From: Sulfurimonas sp.
GTDB taxonomy: Bacteria > Campylobacterota > Campylobacteria > Campylobacterales > Sulfurimonadaceae
NCBI GenBank assembly: GCA_027047745.1
Contig: JALTUB010000029.1
Location: forward strand, 1 to 23,639
DNA length: 23,639 nucleotides
Reading direction: 5' to 3'
The translations under genes and the position numbers were made by a program. Below are positions 1 through 5,906 of the stretch, in pieces. Within the stretch, counting starts at the first letter, position 1, and each line of letters begins with the position of its first letter. The notes beneath the pieces were generated by a model. That model did not search any database and was not told where the DNA came from. It was given only the letters and a program-made list of their open reading frames with translations.

Positions 1-138
1 TTTTTGCTCTTGTGTATTTGATGATAAACTCCTTATTTTAGGAGTGTAAGCAATATCCTTACCAATTTTATGGGGTTTTTGATTTTATTGATTCAGGTTC
101 GTTTTATTTTTCGTGGGATTTACCTATCCAATTACTTG
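1..138. other. Left edge, no gene assigned
   Basis: I see no complete gene here. A short open frame on the plus strand runs off the window edge and stops at about position 41, so it could be the tail of a gene, but it is too short to judge. On the minus strand an AAGGAG-like sequence lies near position 30 with no ATG, GTG or TTG start after it inside the window. Confidence 0.3.
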
Positions 139-489
139 TTATGCATTTTTATTAATGATAAATGTAATAGCTTGTGTCATGTATATGAGTAGCCCTATAA
201 CTGTAAGTGGTACTAAAATTAAGGTAATAATAGTAAACTTATTCTGAGATTTTATATTTTCAAACAGAGTATGCCAGCTATAGAAGAAAACAAGAATAAA
301 TGAAATTACTCCAACAAAATAAAGGAAAAATGACTCTGATTGTTTTGCTATAGCAATGACAATCGCAGTTAAAGTTGTCCAAGATATTATATTGAACCAG
401 TTTTTTATCAAGTCATTTTGATACAACCATTTTGTTTTACTTTCAATGTAATCAAAGATTTTATCCACTATATCATCATTATATTTCAT
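139..489 (-). CDS. Small multi-pass membrane protein, unknown function
   Basis: I do not recognise this 116-residue protein. It has a charged N-terminus of about 35 residues, then three hydrophobic stretches (about residues 34-48, 54-70 and 84-112), so it is probably an inner-membrane protein with three membrane segments. No catalytic motif is visible. It begins 81 bp after the brnA stop codon on the same strand, and a strong hairpin lies between them. It may therefore be a separate module rather than part of the toxin-antitoxin operon. Small membrane proteins of this kind are common in defence islands as effectors or immunity proteins, but nothing in the sequence proves such a role. The ATG is the only good start, and the upstream Shine-Dalgarno sequence is weak. 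Confidence 0.6.
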   Translation of the reverse strand: MKYNDDIVDKIFDYIESKTKWLYQNDLIKNWFNIISWTTLTAIVIAIAKQSESFFLYFVGVISFILVFFYSWHTLFENIKSQNKFTIITLILVPLTVIGLLIYMTQAITFIINKNA

Positions 490-525
490 TTAAAACTTTT
501 CGATATGAATAACGGTTGTCGTGAG

Positions 526-555
526 CAATAATTTTCCCGCTAGGGTAAATTATTG
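526..555 (-). terminator. Hairpin after brnA
   Basis: A 13-bp stem (526-538 pairing with 543-555, one mismatch) closes on a GCTA tetraloop, 16 bases after the brnA stop. No T-run follows on the minus strand, so it is not a standard intrinsic terminator. It could be a transcript stabiliser or the structured end of a mobile module. Its loop side contains GCTAGGGTAA (539-548), which recurs after the DUF4435 gene at the same distance from the stop. Confidence 0.5.
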
Positions 556-570
556 GTCTCCTCGTACTTG

Positions 571-816
571 CTATATAGCTGCGACAGTAGTGTTTAGGCT
601 TTGTAACTTTTCTGCCAACCACATTTTTATAACGGCTTGACGGCTTACCCCAACATGTTTAGCTTCTTTATCTAAAGATTGAATCATCCAAGATGGAAAA
701 TCAATATTTACTCTTTTTGGTTCTTCATTTATCATATTAATTTTTGATGTATCAAAATATTCTAATATATCTTCTTGATTATCATCAAATATTTTATCTA
801 ATTCTGATGCTTTCAT
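571..816 (-). CDS. brnA: BrnA-like antitoxin (CopG/ribbon-helix-helix type)
   Basis: The 81-residue protein overlaps the 3' end of the BrnT-like gene by 23 bp, the usual toxin-first order of BrnTA systems. The N-terminal half is acidic and probably flexible and toxin-binding. The C-terminal half (about residues 35-75) reads VNIDFPSWMIQSLDKEAKHVGV followed by SRQAVIKMWLAEKL, the beta strand plus two helices of a ribbon-helix-helix DNA-binding fold. Family knowledge: BrnA neutralises BrnT and represses the operon. A purine-rich AAAGGAGA lies about 10 bases before the ATG, inside the end of brnT, so the two are translationally linked. Another CopG-family antitoxin name would fit the sequence equally well; the partner is what points to BrnA. 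Confidence 0.75.
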   Translation of the reverse strand: MKASELDKIFDDNQEDILEYFDTSKINMINEEPKRVNIDFPSWMIQSLDKEAKHVGVSRQAVIKMWLAEKLQSLNTTVAAI

Positions 817-1069
817 AAAGTTTAGTCTCCTTTTCTCTTGATCTTCTCACAGAAATAATTCTGATATTTGTATCTCTATAAGTGATTATAGCAGTATAGT
901 TTTTAGCATTAATTTGTCCCAAAACTAAAAATCTTTCTTCATCTTTGCTTTGTGGAGATGGAATTTCAAAAGAATATGGATCTTCCCATAGCTTTTGAGC
1001 TTCTTTAAAGTCAATCTTGTGTTTAGCTTTGTTTATACTACTTTTTGCTTCATCATATTCAAAATTCAT
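794..1069 (-). CDS. brnT: BrnT-family ribonuclease toxin
   Basis: This 91-residue protein has the BrnT pattern from end to end: N-terminal NFEYDEAKSSINKAKHKIDF, then the FKEAQKLWEDP helix, then an E-R pair followed by LVLGQI, and near the C-terminus IRIISVRRSREKE with a final LYES. BrnT is a RelE-fold endoribonuclease that blocks translation when free of BrnA; the basic residues of the RIISVRRS strand belong to its active face. The length is normal for the family and no key part looks lost, so the toxin should be active. It is the first gene of the pair. A TATAAT box ends only about 6 bp before the ATG and there is no Shine-Dalgarno sequence, so the message is probably leaderless. Type II toxin-antitoxin pairs are common neighbours of defence genes. 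Confidence 0.85.
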   Translation of the reverse strand: MNFEYDEAKSSINKAKHKIDFKEAQKLWEDPYSFEIPSPQSKDEERFLVLGQINAKNYTAIITYRDTNIRIISVRRSREKETKLYESIRIR

Positions 1070-1075
1070 GCTTAA

Positions 1076-1081
1076 ATTATA
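1076..1081 (-). promoter_or_regulatory. -10 box of brnTA, probably leaderless
   Basis: TATAAT on the minus strand ends 6 bases before the brnT ATG at 1069. Transcription from this box would begin at or next to the start codon. No Shine-Dalgarno sequence separates them. No clear -35 box is seen, which is normal for Campylobacterota sigma-70 promoters. Confidence 0.5.
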
Positions 1082-1281
1082 CCATAAATATATGAGAATT
1101 TAATTTAGAGGGAGCTTTCATTTGACTATATAACGACTCATATCTAAAAAGCTATAATACTTTTAGAGAGTTTGATAAAGTAACATATCGGATAACGGCT
1201 AAAGCGGTCAACTAAACTTAAACAATATTTTCAGTTAAGACTAGCTTGAAATTCAGTCAGATAGTTACATTACAAGTTTGA
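1082..1281. other. Intergenic DNA left of the IS110 element
   Basis: No coding frame of note. It holds a plus-strand TATAAT (1154-1159), a copy of GTAACATAT (1180-1188), GGATAACGG (1190-1198; compare GAATAACGG at 507-515), and ATTCAGTC (1251-1258). The last can pair with GACTGAAT (2577-2584), across the point where the insertion sequence entered. Confidence 0.45.
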
Positions 1282-1290
1282 GTAGCGACT
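1282..1290 (+). repeat. Left copy of the 9-bp IS110 boundary repeat
   Basis: GTAGCGACT is identical to 2572-2580. The spacing of the two copies matches the length of an IS110 element, and the terminal CT would serve as the recombination core. Confidence 0.55.
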
Positions 1291-1320
1291 AGATCAGTTT
1301 TTACTAATCTTATTAGTTTT

Positions 1321-1458
1321 TATAATTTTATAAAACAAGAAATGAGATAAAACTAGATCGTATTTATGAGGCAAAATTATATGTAACACAGCTACTTTAA
1401 AATCACCTAAGAGAGTATTTTAAACTCTTAGGCTACCAAGCTCCCAATTTTAATAAAA
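1321..1458 (+). ncRNA. Candidate IS110 bridge RNA in the left end
   Basis: Known for the family: the non-coding end of an IS110 element yields a structured RNA whose loops pair with target and donor DNA and guide the recombinase. Here the left end has a perfect TATAAT (1321-1326), so transcription could begin near 1333. The following stretch contains a clear hairpin, CCTAAGAG (1406-1413) with CTCTTAGG (1425-1432). GCTAC occurs just before it (1391-1395) and GCTACC at its 3' edge (1432-1437). GCTACC is complementary to GGTAGC at the right end (2571-2576), ACCTAA (1405-1410) to TTAGGT (2568-2573), and GCTAC to GTAGC at the left boundary. These matches are short and may be chance. The RNA ends are guesses. 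Confidence 0.45.
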
Positions 1459-1470
1459 GTGAGGCTTATG

Positions 1471-2466
1471 ATGAGTAATTGTATCGGATTAGATATAAGT
1501 AAAAGATTAATAGCAGTACATATTCCTATAAACAACTCAGATATTGAGATAAATAATAATATTACAGGAATGAGAAAATTATCTTCTAAACTGAAAAAAC
1601 TATATAAGAAAGCATATAATGACTTGGTGTTTATTTATGAGCCAACAGGAAATTATTCAGCTGTTTTAACAAAATACTGTCATACCAAAAACATAAGTTG
1701 TTTTATCATAAATCCAAGTCAATTTAGTAACCATGCCAAGGCATTGGGACAAAGAGTAAAATCAGATAAATTAGATGCTCAGGTTTTATCAAAAGCATTA
1801 CACCTTGCTAGAGATGGTGAAGTAAAAGTACCTCCCTATAATGAGGTTGTTGAGGAGATAAAAGAGCTTATGGGGTATTATCGTTTTATAACTAAATCAA
1901 GAGTGCAAAACTCTAACCATCTTGAAGCACTTGATGCTAAGAATGGTAGTTCTTATGCTATGAATGATTTGAAAGAAAGTATAGAAAAATTGAGGTTAAA
2001 AGAGAAAGAAATAATAGCAAATATCAAAGCTATAATAGCAACAGATGATAATCTGTCAAAAGGGTATGACAACATCAGAACTATAACAGGTATTGCAGAC
2101 ATAGGAGGTATAGCTCTTCTTCATCTTTTTATAAAATATCCAAATGCAAATCAAAGACAGATTACATCATTGGCTGGTTTAGACCCTATTGATAAGAGTT
2201 CAGGAACATCTATACATTCAAAATCAAAGATAAGTAAAGCTGGTTCTGTATTGTATAGAGGTTCACTCTTTTTAGGAACATTAAGTGCCATCAGATATGA
2301 TGAGAATTTCACAAAACTATTTGAGAGATTAACATCAAAAGGTAAGCATACTACAGTAGCCCAAATAGCAGTAATGAGAAAGATGATAATCATAGCTCAT
2401 TCGCTTTATAAAAACGATAAAGTATATGATAAAGAGCTATATAAAAAGAGAACACCAACTGTATAA
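1471..2466 (+). CDS. IS110-family DEDD transposase/recombinase
   Basis: The 331-residue protein has the two IS110 domains. The N-terminal RuvC-like DEDD domain shows CIGLDIS (Asp8), YEPTGNYS (Glu57) and KSDKLDAQ (Asp99, Asp102), the spacing known from active family members. After a helical middle part comes the C-terminal Transposase_20 domain, with TITGIADIGG, a SLAGLDP motif, SSG (Ser243-244, probably including the nucleophilic serine) and the ISKAG followed by LYRG helix. Length and motifs are complete, so it is probably active. A GTG start at 1459 is possible, but GAGG at 1461-1464 is well placed for the ATG at 1471, and this start puts Asp8 at the usual position. A minus-strand frame across 2151-2393 is only a shadow of this gene. 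Confidence 0.92.
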   Translation: MSNCIGLDISKRLIAVHIPINNSDIEINNNITGMRKLSSKLKKLYKKAYNDLVFIYEPTGNYSAVLTKYCHTKNISCFIINPSQFSNHAKALGQRVKSDKLDAQVLSKALHLARDGEVKVPPYNEVVEEIKELMGYYRFITKSRVQNSNHLEALDAKNGSSYAMNDLKESIEKLRLKEKEIIANIKAIIATDDNLSKGYDNIRTITGIADIGGIALLHLFIKYPNANQRQITSLAGLDPIDKSSGTSIHSKSKISKAGSVLYRGSLFLGTLSAIRYDENFTKLFERLTSKGKHTTVAQIAVMRKMIIIAHSLYKNDKVYDKELYKKRTPTV

Positions 2467-2571
2467 GCTCCAAGAGAATAAGAATATAAAGGAGTTGAAA
2501 TGCTTGAAAATCAATAGTGTTTCTTATGGTAACATATTAGTATAAATATTTAAGTTTTTAGTGGTTTTTAG

Positions 2572-2580
2572 GTAGCGACT
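2572..2580 (+). repeat. Right copy of the 9-bp IS110 boundary repeat
   Basis: GTAGCGACT is identical to the left copy. The following GAAT (2581-2584) completes the right arm of the palindrome whose left arm lies at 1251-1258. Confidence 0.55.
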
Positions 2581-2590
2581 GAATATAAAA

Positions 2591-2681
2591 ATATGTTACC
2601 CATCTTTGTAGTCTTTTAAGTTCTACAATGGTAGCTAAACTTCTTTGGTTTTTCAAGCTTTTTTCGGCTAGGGTAACATAT
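2591..2681. repeat. Inverted repeat with inner hairpin downstream of the DUF4435 gene
   Basis: ATATGTTACCC (2591-2601) is the exact reverse complement of GGGTAACATAT (2671-2681). Between them TTGTAG (2606-2611) can pair with CTACAA (2623-2628). The block lies between the IS110 element and the stop codon of the DUF4435 gene at 2699. It may be a terminator, a stabiliser or part of a mobile module border. The GGTAACATAT motif also occurs at 2528-2537 and, one base shorter, at 1180-1188. Confidence 0.5.
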
Positions 2682-2698
2682 TTTTTTACTATGTTTTG

Positions 2699-3649
2699 TT
2701 ATACAAATGCTTGTTTGATTTCATCAATAACTTTATCAAAGCTAGGACAATGTTTCTCAAAATAACAGTTAGAAAAATTTAAATTTAAAGCTGTTTCTAT
2801 ATTTAACTTCTTATTATTTAGTTCATTTATTTTATCACCAAGCTGTTTGCCTGAAAAAGACTCTTTTAATTTTTCTAAATTATGTTTATGAGTATCATGA
2901 TACAGTGTAGTTAAAATATTTTTTGTTAAATCAAAAATTATATGACCATTAATATAAAGATGTAAAAAGTCACTATTTAATAATTCATCTTTTGTGATTT
3001 TATCTTTAATCTCAATTATTGAAGCTGTATTAATCGTAAAATTTGTTTTTATTTCTATTATTTTTGTATCAATTCTATCTTTTAAATTTTGTAAAAATTT
3101 ATTACCATTATTATTTATAGTATCCATATTAATGTCATATTTATAAAAATTATTTATTTCTGTACTTTCCTCTTTTAAAACTATATCCAATATTAATAGT
3201 TCTGAAATTATATTAGAGTAATTCTTTAAAAATATTTCAAAATTAAAACTTGAATTATTTATTAATAAAATTTTACATAAGTTATCTAAACTTTTTGCAC
3301 AACAAGCATAGTTTTCCACAGAATAAGTGTATGTTTGGAATATAAAAGGATTTTCATTTATATCAATATTATTTGTTAAATAATCAAAATCACTATCTAT
3401 ACAAATTAGAGCTTTTGCATTTTGATTTAAAATTGCAGTTTTGTATTTTAAAATAGCTTTTTTACCCTGCTTGCCTTCTTTTGAATAAGCATCAAATGCA
3501 ACCTTTTTATGAGGTATTGATTTGTCAAAAATAAATCCCCAAAATCGTTCATCCTCTTCATTTTCTAAAAATGCAACGAGTTCATAGTCTTCAAATAATG
3601 TATATTGTTCAATATAATAATTTAATTCATCTTCAATATTATCATACAT
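2699..3649 (-). CDS. DUF4435 / TOPRIM protein, AriB-like effector
   Basis: The 316-residue protein matches the DUF4435 pattern. It begins with a strand ending AFLENEEDERFW (Glu29 and the acidic residues after it), then a glycine/lysine-rich loop KEGKQGKK (about 58-64), then LICIDSDFDYL (Asp85, Asp87, Asp89), and then TYSVENYACC (Glu112, Asn113). Glu plus DxD on two strands is the metal site of TOPRIM nucleases. Known for PARIS: AriB, a DUF4435 TOPRIM nuclease, is held by the ATPase AriA and on release attacks host tRNA, which stops phage growth. Here the gene follows the ATPase gene by 2 bp on the same strand, as ariB follows ariA. The rest of the protein, about residues 130-316, is AT-biased and without a motif I recognise. 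The PARIS role is inferred. Confidence 0.75.
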   Translation of the reverse strand: MYDNIEDELNYYIEQYTLFEDYELVAFLENEEDERFWGFIFDKSIPHKKVAFDAYSKEGKQGKKAILKYKTAILNQNAKALICIDSDFDYLTNNIDINENPFIFQTYTYSVENYACCAKSLDNLCKILLINNSSFNFEIFLKNYSNIISELLILDIVLKEESTEINNFYKYDINMDTINNNGNKFLQNLKDRIDTKIIEIKTNFTINTASIIEIKDKITKDELLNSDFLHLYINGHIIFDLTKNILTTLYHDTHKHNLEKLKESFSGKQLGDKINELNNKKLNIETALNLNFSNCYFEKHCPSFDKVIDEIKQAFV

Positions 3650-3651
3650 TG

Positions 3652-4743
3652 CTATACTTTTGAAATTATATTCGTTATTTTTGTGACTTTATCTTTCCAT
3701 CCTTTGGTAACTATTGCAGGAGAATGTGTTGCAAGTATAATTTGCATATTTGGATTTAAATCTACTAAGCTGTTAAGAAATTCTTTTTGCCATTCAACAT
3801 GTAAAGAAATTTCTGGTTCATCCATTAAGAGTATAAAATTAGTATTTTCTTTTAAAATTACTGTTAGTAAAATCATTAAAATTTGTTTTTCACCAGATGA
3901 TAATTGATATGGAGTAATAACTCTATCCTCAAAATCAAAAATGATTGAATTATTTTCATCTAAGGTTAAAACTTTATTAGTACTAGAAAATAACTTATTT
4001 ATAATATTCTTAAATTTATCTTTATATTCAAAAATTAATTTAATTTTTTCTTCTTTTTCTTGAACTAATCTCTTTAAAATTAATAATTCCTCATTATTAT
4101 CTGTTAACGAACTTGTTAAATTCTTAATTTTTTCATCAATCTTTTCACTTTCTTCTTCAACCCTATTTTTTAATTTTAATTGAAATAATTTAAATTCATT
4201 AATTAAATTATCTAAAATTAAGTCAAGTTCTGTTTGAATTGATTTTTTGTCCCCATAATTTTTAATTGCTCTCTTATTTTGAAGTTCCATATCAAAAGTA
4301 CTTATTCTAATAATTTCTGGAAATTTTAATTTTTGGTTATTACTATTTTTATTTAAAATTGAAATTTCTTTAGAATCTGAAATTTCTTTAGAATCTGAAA
4401 TTTCTTTAGAATCTGAAATTTTTGTTAAAATATCATCCTGTAGACGTTTTAACATTTCCAACATTTCTTTTTTATTGTATTCATTACTGATTTCATGTTT
4501 ATTATGTTTTATTTGAACGCCAGTTTTATTTGAAAATCTAATATCTATATTACTAAAAGAGTATTTCTTTGCTAAATCTTCTCGTTCTGATAGTGCTGAA
4601 TCTATAATATCCAAAATTGTTGACTTACCAGTACCATTCTTTCCAATTAAAATATTCACACCTTTGTGTAAATTCCAATCTACTTTATATCTATCCCACA
4701 AATTATCAATTTTAACTTTATTTATAAATATTTTATTCATCAT
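3652..4743 (-). CDS. AAA ATPase of ABC/SMC type, AriA-like
   Basis: The 363-residue protein is an AAA_15/AAA_21-type ATPase. The Walker A motif is GKNGTGKS (34-41). A long helical, partly coiled-coil insert spans about 85-260. The ABC signature is LSSGEKQ (281-287). Walker B is FILLMDEPE (Asp308, Glu309), followed by a D-loop-like ISLH and THSP (339-342). All ATPase motifs are present. Such proteins pair with DUF4435 partners in PARIS, where the ATPase detects a phage trigger protein, and more distantly resemble OLD-family sensors. The insert contains three perfect copies of SDSKEI. The protein is on the short side for AriA-type partners. The first of two tandem ATGs is used; AGGA lies 5 bases before it. 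Translation probably couples to the DUF4435 gene just downstream. Confidence 0.8.
   Translation of the reverse strand: MMNKIFINKVKIDNLWDRYKVDWNLHKGVNILIGKNGTGKSTILDIIDSALSEREDLAKKYSFSNIDIRFSNKTGVQIKHNKHEISNEYNKKEMLEMLKRLQDDILTKISDSKEISDSKEISDSKEISILNKNSNNQKLKFPEIIRISTFDMELQNKRAIKNYGDKKSIQTELDLILDNLINEFKLFQLKLKNRVEEESEKIDEKIKNLTSSLTDNNEELLILKRLVQEKEEKIKLIFEYKDKFKNIINKLFSSTNKVLTLDENNSIIFDFEDRVITPYQLSSGEKQILMILLTVILKENTNFILLMDEPEISLHVEWQKEFLNSLVDLNPNMQIILATHSPAIVTKGWKDKVTKITNIISKV
4361..4414 (-). repeat. 18-bp in-frame tandem repeat in the ATPase gene
   Basis: Three exact tandem copies of an 18-base unit, followed by a partial fourth, encode SDSKEI three times within the coiled-coil insert (about residues 110-128). 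Because the unit is a multiple of three, copy-number change would alter the length of the insert without breaking the frame. Confidence 0.9.
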
Positions 4744-5077
4744 TTTATTCCTAGTTCTTTAAAATTTTAATTTTATCTAAATACTACTTAGCAATTTATT
4801 TATAGACTAAATACTAAACTTGTATAACTATTTATTCAACGAACACTTTATGTAATTAATACTGTACATTACAAATAACTATCATTTAAATGTTCTTTTA
4901 ATTTCCATTAGTTTACCTAAAAATGGGGATTAGGTCAATTTTAATATTTAAAAAATGAAAAAACAATTCTCTAAGCTTAAGAAAAAAGTGTGCTTTTAAT
5001 ACTTTTTTAGTCGTTATTTGAATATTTTGTGTGTTATTTGTATTCTATTGCATAGAATTTTTCATTAAGCCTCACAA
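4744..5077. other. AT-rich intergenic region between the ATPase gene and the polA fragment
   Basis: No convincing gene is seen. The promoter of the AAA/DUF4435 operon should lie in its left part; GATAAAAT on the minus strand near 4775-4782 is a possible -10 box. At 4982-5008 AAAAAAGT pairs with ACTTTTTT around an 11-base loop, a weak terminator-like hairpin for the truncated polA transcript. Confidence 0.4.
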
Positions 5078-5496
5078 TACAAGCTTTACTTTAACTTACC
5101 CCAATGACTGCCAATATTTAAACTAGCTTTTAAAGGAATATTTAAAGGCATAATATCTTCCATGATAGTTCTAAACCTATCACCTAAAACTTCTGCTTCA
5201 TCTGCGTTTACTTCAAAGATAAGTTCATCATGTATCTGTAGTAACATTTTTGCGTTTAGATTCTCTTCTTTTATAACTTGGTGGATTTTATTCATACTGA
5301 GTTTTATAAGGTCTGAGGCACTTCCTTGAAAGACACTATTTACAGATTCTCTCTCATAAGCAGCCCTAAACATAGGTGTTGCGTTTTCATAGTCAAAGTA
5401 ACGACGGCGTTTTAGTAGAGTCTCTACATAACCATACTCTTTAGAAACTTCTACAATAGAGCGAAAATAGCTTTTAACAGTAGGGAAAGACTCAAA
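5078..5496 (-). repeat. Direct repeat A: second copy of the polA 3' end
   Basis: These 419 bp match 7999-8417 without gaps at 413 positions. The match begins 8 bases beyond the polA stop codon and ends abruptly at 5496/8417. The two copies have the same orientation and lie 2,921 bp apart. Confidence 0.97.
5086..5496 (-). pseudogene. polA: Displaced 3' fragment of polA
   Basis: The fragment encodes the last 136 or so residues of DNA polymerase I (about 770-905), including the motif C region LLQIHDELIFEV and the true C-terminus. It lacks the rest of the polymerase and both exonuclease domains. Upstream of the junction at 5496 the frame runs through eight unrelated codons to a stop. There is no proper start; an internal ATG at 5373 could at best yield 95 residues. 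The protein sequence is identical to that of the intact gene, and all six base differences are silent. It is therefore a recent remnant rather than an old decaying copy. It probably marks the pre-insertion 3' end of polA or the end brought in by the incoming DNA. Confidence 0.93.
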
Positions 5497-5551
5497 ATTT
5501 CTCGCTCTAAAAACTATTTAATGCGTTGTGATTAAATCAAATATTAATGGT

Positions 5552-5800
5552 TTAATTTTTAAAAAATTCACAAATATCAGTATCAAGAGCCAATGATATT
5601 TTATATAACTGTTCGATATTATAATGTTTATTTTCTAAACCTGCTTCAATCTTTCCTATTGTACTCATACTCTTATGTCCAATAGTTAATGCTAAATCAA
5701 GCTGTGTCATTTTTTTACTTTTTCTTATTTCTTTAATGTTCTTCGCTATAAAATAATGAAAATCTATAATATCTTTTTGTGCTATATCTAAATAATTCAT
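5552..5800 (-). CDS. Xre/Cro-family HTH transcriptional regulator
   Basis: This 82-residue protein is almost entirely one HTH_3 domain (about 18-78): IAKNIKEIRKSKKMTQLDLA for helices 1-2, then GHKSMSTIGKIEAGLENK for the recognition helix region, then a YKISLALDTDICEFF tail. It is a probable repressor that acts as a dimer. It is transcribed away from the DUF1566 gene. The shared intergenic region holds two inverted copies of CCCTAYAGTGAAT around a plus-strand promoter, one of which overlaps the regulator's own Shine-Dalgarno AGGGA. This suggests that it represses both itself and the DUF1566 gene. It lies directly next to the junction of the displaced polA fragment, inside the inserted segment. 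Confidence 0.85.
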   Translation of the reverse strand: MNYLDIAQKDIIDFHYFIAKNIKEIRKSKKMTQLDLALTIGHKSMSTIGKIEAGLENKHYNIEQLYKISLALDTDICEFFKN

Positions 5801-5804
5801 AAAA

Positions 5805-5873
5805 TCCCTACAGTGAATAATTTGGATTTAAGTTTACATAAGTTATAGTGCAGTAAACAATTCACTATAGGGA
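5805..5873 (+). promoter_or_regulatory. Promoter with paired operators for the Xre and DUF1566 genes
   Basis: TCCCTACAGTGAAT (5805-5818) and ATTCACTATAGGGA (5860-5873) are inverted copies of one site with a single internal C/T difference. Between them lie TTTGGA (5821-5826) and TATAGT (5844-5849), spaced 17 bp apart, which read as the -35 and -10 boxes of the DUF1566 gene. The second site would fall just past the transcription start, where a bound repressor would block it. The first overlaps the translation start region of the Xre gene. Confidence 0.6.
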
Positions 5874-5906
5874 ATTTCTTCTATTGTGTATAATTCAGGA
5901 GGTTTT

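Larger units (their letters stand above)
1282..2580 (+). mobile_element. IS110-family insertion sequence (about 1.29 kb)
   Basis: The transposase gene is flanked by two copies of GTAGCGACT (1282-1290 and 2572-2580), which gives an element of about 1,290 bp, typical for IS110. The repeat ends in CT, the dinucleotide core known for IS621 of this family. About 170 bp lie before the gene and 105 bp after it. The longer left end is typical of the IS110 subgroup that encodes its bridge RNA upstream of the transposase. There are no terminal inverted repeats, as expected. Removing the element restores an 8-bp palindrome, ATTCAGTC/GACTGAAT, so it seems to have inserted into a stem-loop. The boundaries rest on the repeat alone and could shift by a few bases. 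Confidence 0.65.

Noticed and set aside
507..2681. Integron attC sites as an explanation of the recurring TTACCCTAGC, ATAACGG and GTAACATAT sequences next to cassette-like genes.
   Set aside because: The expected RYYYAAC and GTTRRRY boxes in inverse pairing are not there: the motifs found are not reverse complements of each other, and no integron integrase is visible in the window.
5086..5373. A functional 95-residue mini-polymerase gene.
   Set aside because: It is only the tail of polA cut at 5496, without catalytic motifs A and B and without its own ribosome binding site.
5886..5906. The TATAAT at 5889-5894 as the promoter of the DUF1566 gene, and the GTG at 5886 as its start.
   Set aside because: Transcription from that box would begin beyond the AGGAGG ribosome binding site, and the GTG start would put seven residues before an otherwise normal signal peptide.
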